This document shows, piece by piece, positions 30,418 to 41,660 of a stretch of DNA of 64,000 nt. The notes beneath the pieces were generated by a model. That model was not told the DNA's origin and did no database searches. It was given only the letters and a program-made list of their open reading frames with translations. The position numbers and the translations under genes are program-made. The stretch lies in NCBI RefSeq assembly GCF_000315915.1, contig NC_020185.1:620001-684000 (forward strand). The letters run 5' to 3'. Positions within the stretch are counted from its first letter, which is position 1. Each line of letters starts with the position of its first letter. This stretch comes from Henningerozyma blattae CBS 6284. Taxonomy: Eukaryota; Ascomycota; Saccharomycetes; Saccharomycetales; Saccharomycetaceae.

Positions 30418-31431
30418 ATTTGTAACTAGGGTATTTAGGGATCAATATTTAATAAGTTATCACACAGATCTAATAGATATTAACGAAACGTTTAGAGATT
30501 TACAGCGTAATGTATGTAACTGGGGAAATAATATGAATAATAGAAATGTTTATCATAATAAAACATTTCGTAAGGAACAGAGAATCATGTACCTAATTTC
30601 AAAAGTTTGCATCTTATATACATTTTATCAATCCGACTATCTATGAATATTGGAACTCTTATCTAAAGCTCATCTCCCGGATCTTGCCTATAAGGATATT
30701 AGCATGCCTGTGTAATATATGTTCTTGCCGCCTTTATCCGACGATAACCGAGCTGCTCTGAGAATTTTTACCGAACTTCCCGTGAATAACCGAGATTATT
30801 ATGGGTGTCCCCTAATCTTGGAAACCGTGCCGGTTATTTTTCGGATATTCTCTTCCCGTGAATATCCGAGATCATGTGATACTAATAAGTTTCGTTCGGA
30901 GTGATTTATATCGGAATATTTTTTTTACTATTTTATTTGCCTATTTTTTTTTTTTTCTTTTTGAAATTTCTGACTCTGGGTTTTCAAAATCTTAAATTGA
31001 AATAATATAAAAAGAAGTCGCGGATTGATATATTTTCATAATAGGAATGTGACTATGATTGTTTAGCTAACTCGTTCGTGATAACAATATATTTGCTAAA
31101 TTGATCCTATCTTATGTAGATTCTTCTCAGTAGACGTAATATACGAAACCTTTGATTTCTGATTTTCAGTTGTAAATAGATAATTTGACTTGCACCATAT
31201 TTCTTGAAAATCTATTTAGGGTTATATATATATGGATTGTTCGTTGAAGTTATTGCTGTATATTTTAAGATCCATAGCTTTTGTTTTTTAAGAATTAACA
31301 CTGTTGAAAAAAAAATTTCCGTATATTGAATCAGGTTACTTTACCTTGGAAAACTATATTGACTACAGTAAATATAGTAACTATTAAAAATAATAACGGC
31401 TTCATAGTACAATTAATAACACAATACGAAT
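30418..31431. promoter_or_regulatory. Divergent ARO10/ADE2 promoter region
   Basis: Besides the Aro80 array, a TGACTC at 30971-30976 matches the Bas1/Gcn4 core used by purine genes, about 460 bases before the ADE2 ATG. TTTAGGGTTA is near 31216. A T-rich stretch lies at 30920-30960. No gene is seen. Confidence 0.5.
30728..30868. promoter_or_regulatory. Aro80-type CCG-N7-CCG array upstream of ARO10
   Basis: CCG triplets at 30728, 30738 and 30748 are spaced exactly N7, and the pairs 30780/30790 and 30856/30866 are also N7 (CCGTGAATAACCG and CCGTGAATATCCG). An extra CCG is at 30771. CCG-N7-CCG is the known binding form of the aromatic-amino-acid activator Aro80 at ARO9 and ARO10. A GATAA lies inside the first block, compatible with GATA-factor co-control. 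The array is 310-450 bases before the ARO10 start. Confidence 0.75.
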
Positions 31432-33132
31432 ATGGAAGCACGTACAGTTGGTATAATTGGTGGTGGCCAATTAGGCCGTATGCTCATCGAAGTAGCAAAT
31501 AGATTAAATATTGATACTGTTATACTGGATGCCCCAAACTCACCAGCTAAACAAATCTCAAACTCAATCAAACATATCGATGGTTCTTTCACAAATGCAG
31601 AAGATTTGAAAAAATTATCAGAAATTTGTGATGTAATGACTTTTGAGATAGAACACGTTAATGTTGAATCACTAAAAAATAACACTTCAAACACTAAAAT
31701 CTATCCTTCTATTGCCACAATCGAATTAATTAAAGATAAATTAATTCAAAAACAACATTTAATTCAAAATGGAATTGATGTAGCTGAATCGATTCCAGTT
31801 GCCTCCTTTGATAAAGAAACTTTATTAGAGACTGGGTCTAAATTAGGGTTCCCATTCATGATGAAAACTAGAACGTTAGGCTATGATGGTAGAGGTAATT
31901 TTGTGGTTAAAAATACTGAATCAATAGACCAGTTACTAAAAAATGATCCAAACTTAAAAACTCAATCTTTATATGCAGAAAAATGGGCCCCCTTTACGAA
32001 AGAATTAGCTGTTATGGTTGTTCGTAGTATTAATAATAAAGTATACTCATATCCAACTGTAGAAACTGTTCATGTTGATAATATTTGCCATACTTGTTAT
32101 GCACCTGCAAGAGTTGATGAAAATGTCCAATCAAAGGCAAGATTATTAGCAGAAAAGACTATTCAATCTTTGCCATCTGAAAGTGTGGGTGTATTTGGTG
32201 TAGAATTATTTTATTTAGAAAATGGAGAATTATTAGTAAATGAAATCGCTCCAAGACCTCATAATTCAGGTCACTATACAATTAATGCTTGCATAGTTTC
32301 TCAATTTGAAGCTCACTTACGTGCTATTTTAGGGCTACCTTTACCAGAAGGGTTCACTTCTATGACTACAAATATTACAAATTGTATAATGTTAAATGTA
32401 TTGGGTAAAGCCACTGATAAAAAAGATGAAGAAAAATTATTATATGAAAACACATTAAACACGCCTGGCGCTTCCTTATATTTATATGGTAAAGAATCTA
32501 GACCTAAGAGAAAATTAGGACATATTAATATTGTTGGAAATTCAATGCAAGAATGTGAAGCCAAATTACAATATATTTTAGGACAAAGTACTGAAAACAC
32601 CACAAACAAGAAATCTCCAGAAGTAGGAATCATAATGGGTTCTGACTCAGATTTACCTGTTATGTCACAAGCATGCAAAATCCTAGAACGTTTTGACGTG
32701 CCATTTGAAGTTACGATTGTATCTGCTCATAGAACTCCTCAGAGAATGTTTACTTATGCACATGATGCTCATCAAAGAGGCATTAAGGTAATCATTGCCG
32801 GTGCAGGTGGTGCAGCTCATTTACCGGGGATGGTTGCTGCTATGACACCATTGCCTGTTATCGGTGTTCCTGTTAAAGGCTCAACGTTGGATGGTGTAGA
32901 TTCATTATATTCTATCGTCCAAATGCCAAGAGGTATTCCTGTAGCATCTGTTGCCATTAATAACAGTACAAATGCTGCAATTCTTGCTGTTAGAATGCTT
33001 GGTATCTCAAATCCAAAATATATAGCAGATATGAAATCTTTCATGGAAGTACAAGAAGAAGAAGTAATCCAAAAAGCTGCTATTCTTGAAAAAGACGGTT
33101 ACGAAGAATATTTGCATAATTATAAAAAGTGA
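31432..33132 (+). CDS. ADE2: Phosphoribosylaminoimidazole carboxylase Ade2
   Basis: 566 residues, near the 571 of S. cerevisiae. The N-terminal PurK-like ATP-grasp domain starts [13 protein letters not shown] and has [13 protein letters not shown]. The C-terminal PurE-like mutase domain starts near residue 395 with [14 protein letters not shown] and contains SAHRTPQRM and [11 protein letters not shown]. The enzyme makes CAIR from AIR in de novo purine synthesis; loss gives red colonies in yeasts. Divergent from ARO10. Both parts of the fused enzyme look intact. Confidence 0.98.
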   Translation: MEARTVGIIGGGQLGRMLIEVANRLNIDTVILDAPNSPAKQISNSIKHIDGSFTNAEDLKKLSEICDVMTFEIEHVNVESLKNNTSNTKIYPSIATIELIKDKLIQKQHLIQNGIDVAESIPVASFDKETLLETGSKLGFPFMMKTRTLGYDGRGNFVVKNTESIDQLLKNDPNLKTQSLYAEKWAPFTKELAVMVVRSINNKVYSYPTVETVHVDNICHTCYAPARVDENVQSKARLLAEKTIQSLPSESVGVFGVELFYLENGELLVNEIAPRPHNSGHYTINACIVSQFEAHLRAILGLPLPEGFTSMTTNITNCIMLNVLGKATDKKDEEKLLYENTLNTPGASLYLYGKESRPKRKLGHINIVGNSMQECEAKLQYILGQSTENTTNKKSPEVGIIMGSDSDLPVMSQACKILERFDVPFEVTIVSAHRTPQRMFTYAHDAHQRGIKVIIAGAGGAAHLPGMVAAMTPLPVIGVPVKGSTLDGVDSLYSIVQMPRGIPVASVAINNSTNAAILAVRMLGISNPKYIADMKSFMEVQEEEVIQKAAILEKDGYEEYLHNYKK

Positions 33133-33372
33133 TTGGGCCAATGAATATAAAATCGCAAAAATGTATTTGTAATAAGTTATTAAATAGTTTATAAGGTATT
33201 GACTATATATATATATATATATGTATGTATATATATTCCATCTGTTTTTTTGTCTTTTTTCTTTTTTTTTTGATTTTTTTCAGTTATTTTTTGTCTTGTA
33301 CATGAGTTATTGTTATAGTCCAAAATAATGTGTAGAATATTAAATGCATCTTAAAGGTGTGAATATTATTGT
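33133..33372. other. Convergent ADE2/RGA 3' spacer with TA repeat
   Basis: Contains a TATATA/TATGTATG microsatellite at about 33206-33238 and a T-rich tract. No gene. Confidence 0.5.
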
Positions 33373-36123
33373 TTAATTGTCCACCAAACGTTTTATCGTT
33401 CCTAGTAAATCAGCCGAGGAAGTTAAAATAAATTCAACTGCATAATTTCTTTCTCTCATATCGAGGATGTCCTTAGTACCATTTTGATCTCGAATCAATC
33501 CCGGTGTAAAAACTAATGAGATATTTTTAATGTTCATCAAATTCTCTTCACTGTAGCTAACAACTTTTTTCAAGTGAAGTGAAAGTAATTGTAGAACGGC
33601 ATAATGCTCTCTTGGAATAAATTTCAATAACTCTTTGAATTTGTTAATTGTTTTTAGATACATTGGGTTTTGTTTCAAGTTATCGTTTAAAGGTAAAAAT
33701 TTAGGCAGATTTTCCCTTCTAATCAAGGAAATTAACTCATCGTATATTTCAAAAGGTATAATACTGTTTGGTAATTGTCTTAAATAGCGCTTCAAAGCAC
33801 TAGCAACAGCGTGGATATCTTGCTCCATTAATTTTCTCATCTTTGGATCAGCATCATAATTTTTAGACACGGAAAACCTCGTCTCTAATTTTTCTACTAG
33901 TGATTGTGAAGCTGATTTTCTGTATATACCTTCTGTCTGTAAAAACTCTTTATCTGATTCGATATATTGAATGCATTTCGTAATTATTAATGGTGTAGAT
34001 CGTTTTTCAAATTCACAACGTGCTACTAAAGTAGATCCATATAATACAGATGGATCAGAAATTTTAATTGGACGCACAGGCATTAAAGGCTGTTGCAACT
34101 GTTTGAAATTATGTTCTGACATTGATCTTCTGCTTATAGTCTTTAATTTATGTTCAGAAATCACGTCAGGAGCTCTTAAAATAGGTTCAGAAACATCTAG
34201 CCTAGTTTTCTTTGGAGCTATTAAGCTTGTGTTGTTTACAATAAGAGCCGGCTGTGGACTTACAGAATTAGATCTAGAACCAGAAAAAAGTTTCCAGAAT
34301 CTACCTTTTGGAACTTCCTTCAATTGATCAACAGATCCGGAGTCCAAATTCATATCATTTGCGTCATCATAGCTTGTTTCATCTTTATCATCCGTCAAAT
34401 TCTCCATAGTATTTGTTGATCTACTTTCCCTCATAGCAATTGCTTCAACTAGAGGAGGAGGAGCTTCAAATTTATCATTTTCTAGATAGTTAACTTCTTT
34501 AGTTAATTTATCCCTACGACTCTCTAAACCTTCAATATCTTCTATTAGTTTTTGTTTCCGTTTCTCTAACTTTCCAATCTCATTCTGTAAATCTTTTTCT
34601 TTTTCTTCCAGCTTATGGCTAGAAGCACCAGACGAAACTTTTCTATCTAAAGAATGTCTCACTGAAGTCGATTGCTTTAATCTTGAGTTACTAGAAACCA
34701 TATCATTACTATCACTTTTAATCTTTGAATCTTTACTTGCAGCACTATGACTAATCTTATGGGAAATAAACGATGATGATTTAGTTAAAACAGCAGCAGA
34801 AGAATGATGCTTTGGATTTGATGAGCTGCTAGATTTATTAGTAAAGTATGGATTATTGTCAACCGACTTGATATTCTTATTTGTATCATTCGAACTTAAA
34901 TTCTCTCTACTAATATTTTGATGTTTAGAAATTTTTAAATCAATAGAATGTGACCTTGAAGGGCGGATACTTGTCTTATGTTTCTTTAATTTTGACGTTG
35001 GAGAAGATACAGAGGTTGGAGAAGAAATAGGAATAGTAGATGGATTTAAACTCGTGTCTATATGGTTCAATGTTGTAGGTGTGACTGATTTTGACCTAGG
35101 TATCTTCGTTGATATTGTAGAGGTATTAGTAGCTGCTGTGGCAGCTGCAAGCGCATGTACATCTGAATTTGATAATAGGATATTTGTACTCTTTCTTTTA
35201 TCTGAAGTAGATTTTTTGGATTTTACTGGGTTTCTTTCTGATATGGTTGATAGTACATCCATATTCGAGGAAGTTCTGGCACTTTGGAAGTCTAAATCTT
35301 CCATTGGATCATCAGAAGTGTTATTTTCGTTTGATATATTATCCATTAGTTCTGGTTGAGTCCCAGTTTCATTATTTGAATGAGAACCAAGACTAGAATC
35401 CCTACTTGCAGTAGTATTTTTCAAGGGGGTTTTGTCTAGTAAAGTTTTCCCCTTTCTTGTGGGAGGAACTAATATTTCTTGTGAGACAATTTTACTGGAG
35501 TATACGGCACCATCCGAATGTAGCTGATGATGGCTCAGTGTGCTTGATCTTTTCTTATGAATTGGCGTTGACAACTGTGGATATTCACCTGATATTGAAG
35601 AATGAACAGTTATTGACGATGCGGTTGATGTTTGGTTTGCAATATCTGGCAACGTGGGGAGATCTTTCTTATATAATCTTTTCTTTTCTTCGTAACGTTT
35701 CCTTTTTGCTACCAATTTTTCATGACAAGTCAAACAAAATAACCCACGTTTGGTCTTTGCGTACTTCAAATCAGTTATGCTCTCATGACATTTACAACAT
35801 TTAAAGCAACTGGAGCAATAAGCTTCATTAGACGATGATAGAATGATAGCTAGGTCGTCGATTTTCTTACCGCAGCCTTTACATGAATCGGAGCAATCAA
35901 AACAAATTAAGGCCCCAGTTCCTAGGACCATAAAATCTGTGTCACAATTCAAAGGTTTCTCGCAACGATAGCAAGAGAAACAGTCTGTATGCCATCTATC
36001 TTCTCCTAATTCATAGGCATGCCCACTATCAATAGTCAATTTGCATCTTGCACATGGATGAAGTGTCTTAGATCTTGTGAGATTAGAGCTATTAAAATCC
36101 GCAGCAGCTACAGTAGCAGACAT
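33373..36123 (-). CDS. RGA1: LIM-domain RhoGAP (Rga1/Rga2)
   Basis: A 916-residue protein. Two LIM zinc-finger domains lie at about 23-140 (CARCKLTIDSGHAYELG, then CKGCGKKIDDLAIIL, with paired Cys/His ligands). A long Ser/Thr-rich region follows with a coiled coil at about 550-595 (KLEEKEKDLQNEIGKLEKRK), then a C-terminal RhoGAP domain at about 715-910 with the finger motif TEGIYRKSAS. Rga proteins stimulate Cdc42 GTP hydrolysis during polarity establishment and septin assembly. RGA1 (YOR127W) and RGA2 (YDR379W) are duplicates in S. cerevisiae; one copy is visible here, flanked by both neighbours' homologues. Confidence 0.94.
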   Translation of the reverse strand: MSATVAAADFNSSNLTRSKTLHPCARCKLTIDSGHAYELGEDRWHTDCFSCYRCEKPLNCDTDFMVLGTGALICFDCSDSCKGCGKKIDDLAIILSSSNEAYCSSCFKCCKCHESITDLKYAKTKRGLFCLTCHEKLVAKRKRYEEKKRLYKKDLPTLPDIANQTSTASSITVHSSISGEYPQLSTPIHKKRSSTLSHHQLHSDGAVYSSKIVSQEILVPPTRKGKTLLDKTPLKNTTASRDSSLGSHSNNETGTQPELMDNISNENNTSDDPMEDLDFQSARTSSNMDVLSTISERNPVKSKKSTSDKRKSTNILLSNSDVHALAAATAATNTSTISTKIPRSKSVTPTTLNHIDTSLNPSTIPISSPTSVSSPTSKLKKHKTSIRPSRSHSIDLKISKHQNISRENLSSNDTNKNIKSVDNNPYFTNKSSSSSNPKHHSSAAVLTKSSSFISHKISHSAASKDSKIKSDSNDMVSSNSRLKQSTSVRHSLDRKVSSGASSHKLEEKEKDLQNEIGKLEKRKQKLIEDIEGLESRRDKLTKEVNYLENDKFEAPPPLVEAIAMRESRSTNTMENLTDDKDETSYDDANDMNLDSGSVDQLKEVPKGRFWKLFSGSRSNSVSPQPALIVNNTSLIAPKKTRLDVSEPILRAPDVISEHKLKTISRRSMSEHNFKQLQQPLMPVRPIKISDPSVLYGSTLVARCEFEKRSTPLIITKCIQYIESDKEFLQTEGIYRKSASQSLVEKLETRFSVSKNYDADPKMRKLMEQDIHAVASALKRYLRQLPNSIIPFEIYDELISLIRRENLPKFLPLNDNLKQNPMYLKTINKFKELLKFIPREHYAVLQLLSLHLKKVVSYSEENLMNIKNISLVFTPGLIRDQNGTKDILDMRERNYAVEFILTSSADLLGTIKRLVDN

Positions 36124-37047
36124 CGTTGGTCAAAGTAACGCAATGATGGAGACTAAGCTCGTGTATCAGTTGTTCAATTAGTTGTTTGTCGAAGTTAAAC
36201 TACAGGAAATAGTATGTGATGTTGTCTTCTTTTATTCAAAAGCGCTTTTATGAAGTGTTGTACAAGTAAGACTTTTTCCAAACTTAACGCGATTTTCGAA
36301 TAATAAAAAGTTAAGGATAAGCCGTACCCAAACGCTTCGCTGAGTAATGGGATATCTCACAATAGTGTTACGCTGTCTTGTGCCCTTTCAAAGAATGATC
36401 AAACACTAAATTAACCCAGCTTGCTTTTACTTTCTTTCTCCTTTTACTTTGATGATGGAGTTTGAAATTGAAAAGTTAAAGAGTACGGCAGTTTGATACT
36501 GAAGGATTAAAAACAAGCAGCCTCCGTCCAACCTCACAGTCTCGCTGTATTGGACCTTATTTTACGTGATTGTTTCTCTACCAAAATCCGCGTAAATTCT
36601 CATCTATGAACTCAGATATGGTGATAATAGCAAACCTCCAGGCACCTAGAAAACACCGCACCACTCCTGGCTCGATAGGGAAAACAAATGAACTTCCATT
36701 GACCGAAGCAATTTTTCTGTGGGAATTTGTGTTCCTTATGGAAAAACATAAATTTTTTTACTTTTTCATTTTTTTCAATTTAACAGCGATTTAGGGCGAA
36801 CTGAAATTTTAGCAGAATTTGTTTTTTTTATCTCCGAACTTTTCTGAGGTGCTTCAGATTTCAGAATTGGGCTAGATGGATCTATTAATAGATCTCAATG
36901 CAAAAAGGTAATAATAAATAGGAACATTAAATCACTTGGGTTCGACCTGAACCATGGCGAGTTTGTGATGGTGTATCCTAGTGAGACACGGGTTAGGCTC
37001 TAGGAGAGTGCCTATCTTACGAACTTGAAATAAATATAAGGTGGAGC
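36124..37047. other. Intergenic: RGA promoter and ARH1 3' flank
   Basis: LSM6 and ATP17, which lie here in the S. cerevisiae YDR block, are absent. The block 36936-37015 is GC-richer and has short dyads, GGTTC/GAACC (near 36949-36964) and CCTAG/CTAGG (near 36978-37004), just 3' to ARH1. No tRNA fold fits. The 74-codon plus frame at 36570-36794 shows no family features. Confidence 0.45.
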
Positions 37048-38565
37048 TCAGTACGAAGGTTTCTGGTGTTTGTGCGCTAGCATCTCGGGTACAGTTAAGA
37101 CTTTGGCTCTCACTTTACCTTGGTTTGTCCCCTGTAGCAATTCGTAATTGTTTAACGATTCCCAGTCACTCCAACTCACTTTTTCTACTTTGTTGTCAGC
37201 AAGGAATGATATATCTTGTTCGACAGATGGCTTCGATGGAAATGTTTCCAAATCTGCCAAAATACCGTCTGCAACGTTGAAGGCATCCATCATGGTGGCA
37301 GCAATGACACCTTTGCTGCCATGCTTTACCCATCCAGCCGTATACAGCCCCGGAACTATGATTCCCTCTTGGTTTTGTACACGGCCTTCAACGTTAGCAA
37401 TATGTCCATGTTCGAATTGAATACCTAATTCCTTAAATTCATCCATAGGTTTAGCTTCATACCCTAATGACGTAATCAATAGATCCATGTCATAATTTAT
37501 AACATGATCCTTCATTGGAATGACTCTATTGTCTTCTGTAATATTATTTTCAAATAACTCTAAAGCTGTTATATTACCATTTGAATCCCTTTTGATACTT
37601 GTAGGTGTTTTCAAATAGTCTAATTCCCATGTTTTCCTTTGAGTTTCACCTACATTCACTAAAGGTTGATATTTTTTGTAGCTTTTCTTCGTTCTCTCAT
37701 TGAATGGCTTCAAATATTCATAGCACATCTCTGCAGTTCTCTTCATTGGCCTGCTTAAATTGGAAATATTTAAATTACCTAATTGGAAATACTTCTTACT
37801 AATTGATCCAAAGATACCATATCTTTCTAATTCCCATAATTCACGTAATTCCTTATTTGTGAATTTGGAATGAACAAAATCCCTTCTTGCGATGATTTTC
37901 ACATTTTTAATGGGTGCTTGATTCAAACATTTCATAGCCAAAGGTGAAATATCTGTTTTATCCCAAAGTTCACCTATATTATTACTTAATAATACTCTTG
38001 CAATATCCAATGCAACATTACCATTACCAATAATACCAACATTCTTGATACGTGACCAATCAAAATTAGAAAAGACTTTTGAAGTTGAATATTCTGGGTG
38101 TCCATTATACCAATTTACAAATTGTCTACTAGAAAAGACACCATTGGTGTCTTTTTCTCCAGGTATATTCAATTTCTTATCGCCCATACAACCATATGAT
38201 AGAATAACTGCATCTTGCTTCTCTATTAAGTCTTTTAACGGGATATCCTTACCAATCGTTCTATTACCTATAAATTGGAAATCATGAAGGCCATTATCTT
38301 TTTGATATTCATTAGCAATGCTAGTAAAGGTTTCTTCACAATTCTTTACTTCTGGATGGTCAGGCGCAACACCATAACGGCTTAATCCAAATGGAACTGG
38401 TAGTTTCTCCCATAAGGTAACTTTTATAGGAATTTTAGATTTAGACAGCAATCGATAAGCTGTATAAAAACCAGATGGCCCTGAGCCGACAATAGAGATA
38501 GTCTTTCTCTGAATATCTCTATTATTGCACGTAGTGGATAATGATCTTAGAAAATTTGGCATCAT
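37048..38565 (-). CDS. ARH1: Mitochondrial NADPH-ferredoxin (adrenodoxin) reductase Arh1
   Basis: 505 residues. A short basic presequence (MMPNFLRSLSTT) precedes the FAD-binding motif ISIVGSGPSGFYTAYRLL (about 23-40). The NADP-binding region has NVGIIGNGNVALDIARVLL. The C-terminal YTAGWVKHGSKGVIAATMMDA is typical of adrenodoxin reductases. Arh1 passes electrons from NADPH to ferredoxin Yah1 in iron-sulfur cluster and heme A synthesis in the matrix. Two adjacent ATGs begin the frame; the first is used here. It is divergent from IAH1. Confidence 0.96.
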   Translation of the reverse strand: MMPNFLRSLSTTCNNRDIQRKTISIVGSGPSGFYTAYRLLSKSKIPIKVTLWEKLPVPFGLSRYGVAPDHPEVKNCEETFTSIANEYQKDNGLHDFQFIGNRTIGKDIPLKDLIEKQDAVILSYGCMGDKKLNIPGEKDTNGVFSSRQFVNWYNGHPEYSTSKVFSNFDWSRIKNVGIIGNGNVALDIARVLLSNNIGELWDKTDISPLAMKCLNQAPIKNVKIIARRDFVHSKFTNKELRELWELERYGIFGSISKKYFQLGNLNISNLSRPMKRTAEMCYEYLKPFNERTKKSYKKYQPLVNVGETQRKTWELDYLKTPTSIKRDSNGNITALELFENNITEDNRVIPMKDHVINYDMDLLITSLGYEAKPMDEFKELGIQFEHGHIANVEGRVQNQEGIIVPGLYTAGWVKHGSKGVIAATMMDAFNVADGILADLETFPSKPSVEQDISFLADNKVEKVSWSDWESLNNYELLQGTNQGKVRAKVLTVPEMLAHKHQKPSY

Positions 38566-39368
38566 TTGCTATTTATTTACTTGTTCCTTAATACGTAATA
38601 TGTACCTTTTTCCTCTTTCTGTGATTATTATTTTTTACTCAATCTATGAAAAGTATACATAAAAATGCAATATTTTATTAACCAGCCAACTATAAGAAAT
38701 ATGGATTCTTATTGTGAAATATATATCTCACTAAAGATCTAGTTTTTTTTCTCTTGGCCGATATATGAGTTTGTAACCTTTGCTGTCGATGTGGCTCGAA
38801 GATATTGATTTTTTCCATCTAATCTATAATTAGTAAATTATATGAAAAAAGCCGCTGCGAATAGCGAAGTTTAATTAATTAAAGAACTTTTCTAAAAGAA
38901 ACCGTAACTCCTTTCAGGATACCAGTTGAGATGTTTTTATTCCACAGTTTCTATTCATTTTATTGTAAAACCTTCTTTTTTATAGATTTGAAAAGTATGT
39001 AAAAAAACAATAAAAATAACTAGACTGTTACTTACAGTAACAATAAGACAAACGTCATTATATATATATATATAAATATCCTTAGTAGTGACAATTATTG
39101 ACAGTAAAAATACGTATCTAGACCATTCATCTTGAGCTCAAGATGTAAAAAAAAAACTTGAGTCCTTGGATCCTGAGGGTGTGCCTTCTATTAATAATAG
39201 GTACATTGAAGAAAGTACTCCGAAATTCGATGATATGAGAAAATATAAAAACGCGTACAGATCTTAGCTAATGGATTTGTAGCATGATATTAAAGGAGTT
39301 TGCCTTTAAGCTGTTTAAGTTTGACAGAGCACCACATACTTAACCGTATAATTTGAATAAGATTGAGA
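38566..39368. other. Divergent ARH1/IAH1 promoter region
   Basis: 803 bases, AT-rich. Contains a TA run at 39059-39075, a repeated motif TTACTTACAGTAACAA-like near 39027-39043 and a palindromic TTGAGCTCAA at 39132-39141. No gene is seen. Confidence 0.45.
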
Positions 39369-40079
39369 ATGGAATACAAGAAGTTTTTACTATTTGGGGA
39401 TTCGATTACAGAATTCTCATTTAATTATAGGATGGAAGAAGACAAAAAGGAGCAATTTACATTTGGTGGTGCTCTTGTGGATGCTTATAGAACAAGGATG
39501 GACATTTTGCATCGTGGATTTTCAGGATATAACACCAGATGGGCATTAACCCTTTTACCAAGAATATTGGCTAATGAAAATAATATAGCCATTGCAACTA
39601 TTTTCTTTGGTCCTAACGATGCTTCTATTAGTGGTCCACAAAGGGTCCCACTTGATGAATATATATCAAATTCTGGGAAACTTGTAGAATTAATGAAGCA
39701 AAAAAATATTTTACCAATCGTTATAGGGCCGGCCACATTCAATGAGGAGCTTTATTCAGATCTGAAAAAAGAAGATATTGCCGCTGGTTATGTTAGAACT
39801 GATGCAAACTTCGGAAAATATTCAGATGCTCTTGAAGAATTTTGTAAATCCAAGGAAATTCCATACATTAATCTAAGAAAGGCATTCCTTGCAGAAGGAA
39901 GTGACAATTGGAAAAACTGTCTTAGTGACGGTCTTCATTTTAACGGTAAAGGCTACAAGATTCTTTTTAATGAATTAATGACAACCATTGATAAATACTA
40001 TCCCAATTATCTTCCTGAAAATATCCCCCCTCGTAACAAGTATTGGAGAGATGTTAAGGAAGATGGTTCTAATTTATGA
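39369..40079 (+). CDS. IAH1: Isoamyl acetate esterase Iah1 (GDSL family)
   Basis: 236 residues from the ATG at 39369. The GDSL block I reads LLFGDSITEF with the catalytic Ser at 12. Block III contains IFFGPNDAS with the oxyanion Asn. The catalytic Asp/His are in SDGLHFNGKGY near residue 193. Iah1 hydrolyses isoamyl acetate and related acetate esters and sets ester aroma levels. Length agrees with the 238-residue S. cerevisiae protein. It lies between ARH1 (YDR376W) and BCS1 (YDR375C), although IAH1 is YOR126C, an example of the interleaved order. Confidence 0.96.
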   Translation: MEYKKFLLFGDSITEFSFNYRMEEDKKEQFTFGGALVDAYRTRMDILHRGFSGYNTRWALTLLPRILANENNIAIATIFFGPNDASISGPQRVPLDEYISNSGKLVELMKQKNILPIVIGPATFNEELYSDLKKEDIAAGYVRTDANFGKYSDALEEFCKSKEIPYINLRKAFLAEGSDNWKNCLSDGLHFNGKGYKILFNELMTTIDKYYPNYLPENIPPRNKYWRDVKEDGSNL

Positions 40080-40310
40080 TTAGTTTCTCTAATTTTAACG
40101 TTTCGATAGGAATCGAACGGATATCATGCTTTTTTTTCCAGATCATGCAAAATTCAAAATTAACAAAATTTAAGGTATGTAGGAAAAAAGAAAAAAATAC
40201 GTAATCAATTGTACATAGAAGTAACTCTTTATAACTGGTAACTCAATTTCATTCATTGAAAGAGAATGGCATCTAATTGATGTTATAAACTGAAAAGAAA
40301 TTAGCTCGTA
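40080..40310. other. Short spacer IAH1-BCS1
   Basis: 231 bases between two plus-strand genes. Nothing notable beyond AT-rich stretches. Confidence 0.4.
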
Positions 40311-41660
40311 ATGTCAGATAAAAATGCTGTTTCAACAGTAGAAATACCCAATACAAATTTGAATGTAGCAGATGATACTTTTAAAGGGAAAATAAAAGGT
40401 ATAATCAATGAAGCTATGTCAAATAACCCGTATTTTGCAGCGGGTGGTGGTTTAATGATTCTTGGTACTGGCTTAGCAGTAGCCAGGAGCGGAATCGTCA
40501 AACTGAGCCGAGTACTTTATCGTCAAATGATTGTAGATTTAGAAATTCAATCGAAAGATAAAGCTTATAGTTGGTTCTTAACTTGGATGGCTAAACATCC
40601 TCAGAGAGTGTCTAGACACCTATCAGTAAGGACAAGCTTTATTCAACATGATAATGGATCAATTAGTACGCGATTTAATTTAGTTCCGGGTCCAGGTAAT
40701 CATTGGATCAAATATAAGGGAGCCTACTTACACATTAAAAGAGAAAGATCAGCAAAGATGATTGACTTGCAAAACGGTTCACCGTATGAGACTGTTACTT
40801 TGACAACACTATATAGAGATAGACATTTATTTCATGAAATGCTTGATGAAGCCAAAGAACTTGCATTGAAAACAACAGAAGGTAAAACTGTAATATATAC
40901 GTCATTCGGTCCAGAATGGAGAAAATTTGGACAGCCAAAGGCCAAAAGGGCATATGCTTCAGTTATTTTAGATCGTGGTATTAAAGAAAATATCTTAAAA
41001 GATGTTCAGCAATTTATGCAAAATGGTAAATGGTATTCTGATCGCGGCATTCCTTATAGAAGAGGTTACTTACTATATGGTCCACCTGGTTCCGGTAAAA
41101 CTAGTTTCATTCAGGCATTGGCAGGTGAATTGGATTATAATATTTGCATGCTAAATCTATCAGAAGGCAATTTAACGGATGATAGATTGAATCATCTAAT
41201 GAATAATATGCCGGAGAGGAGTATTCTTTTATTAGAAGATATCGATGCTGCATTTAACCAAAGAGCACAAACTCAAGACCAAGGTTATCATTCTAGTGTT
41301 ACGTTCAGTGGGTTATTAAATGCTTTGGATGGTATTACTTCATCTGAAGAAACCATTACCTTCATGACAACGAATCATCCTGAAAGATTAGATCCAGCTA
41401 TCATGAGACCAGGACGTATTGATTATAAACAATTTGTTGGTAACGCAAGTTTATACCAAGCTCAGCAAATGTTTTTGAAATTTTATCCAGAAAAAGTAGA
41501 ATTAGCAGAATTATTTGTTAAAGAATTAGCAGACTTGAAATTAAGTGTCAGCACTGCTCAATTACAAGGTCTATTTGTAATGAATAAAGATGATGCACCT
41601 GCAGCTTTAGCTAATATTGGAACTTTAAAATTGACAAATGGTATAGACTCTCATATATAA
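40311..41660 (+). CDS. BCS1: Mitochondrial AAA translocase Bcs1
   Basis: 449 residues. One membrane segment is at about 42-58 ([16 protein letters not shown]), then the Bcs1-specific domain with internal import signal and the AAA domain. Walker A is GPPGSGKT (257-264), Walker B LLLEDID (about 306-312), and the arginine-finger region contains [18 protein letters not shown]. Bcs1 extracts folded Rieske protein Rip1 across the inner membrane into complex III. Length matches the family (456 in S. cerevisiae). Confidence 0.97.
   Translation: MSDKNAVSTVEIPNTNLNVADDTFKGKIKGIINEAMSNNPYFAAGGGLMILGTGLAVARSGIVKLSRVLYRQMIVDLEIQSKDKAYSWFLTWMAKHPQRVSRHLSVRTSFIQHDNGSISTRFNLVPGPGNHWIKYKGAYLHIKRERSAKMIDLQNGSPYETVTLTTLYRDRHLFHEMLDEAKELALKTTEGKTVIYTSFGPEWRKFGQPKAKRAYASVILDRGIKENILKDVQQFMQNGKWYSDRGIPYRRGYLLYGPPGSGKTSFIQALAGELDYNICMLNLSEGNLTDDRLNHLMNNMPERSILLLEDIDAAFNQRAQTQDQGYHSSVTFSGLLNALDGITSSEETITFMTTNHPERLDPAIMRPGRIDYKQFVGNASLYQAQQMFLKFYPEKVELAELFVKELADLKLSVSTAQLQGLFVMNKDDAPAALANIGTLKLTNGIDSHI

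Noticed and set aside
2565..31223. Single AACCCTAA/TTAGGGTT sites (near 2565, 13224, 17091, 31216) as Tbf1 snoRNA promoters
   Set aside because: The number found is about what base composition predicts; only the dense cluster at 50.3 kb stands out.
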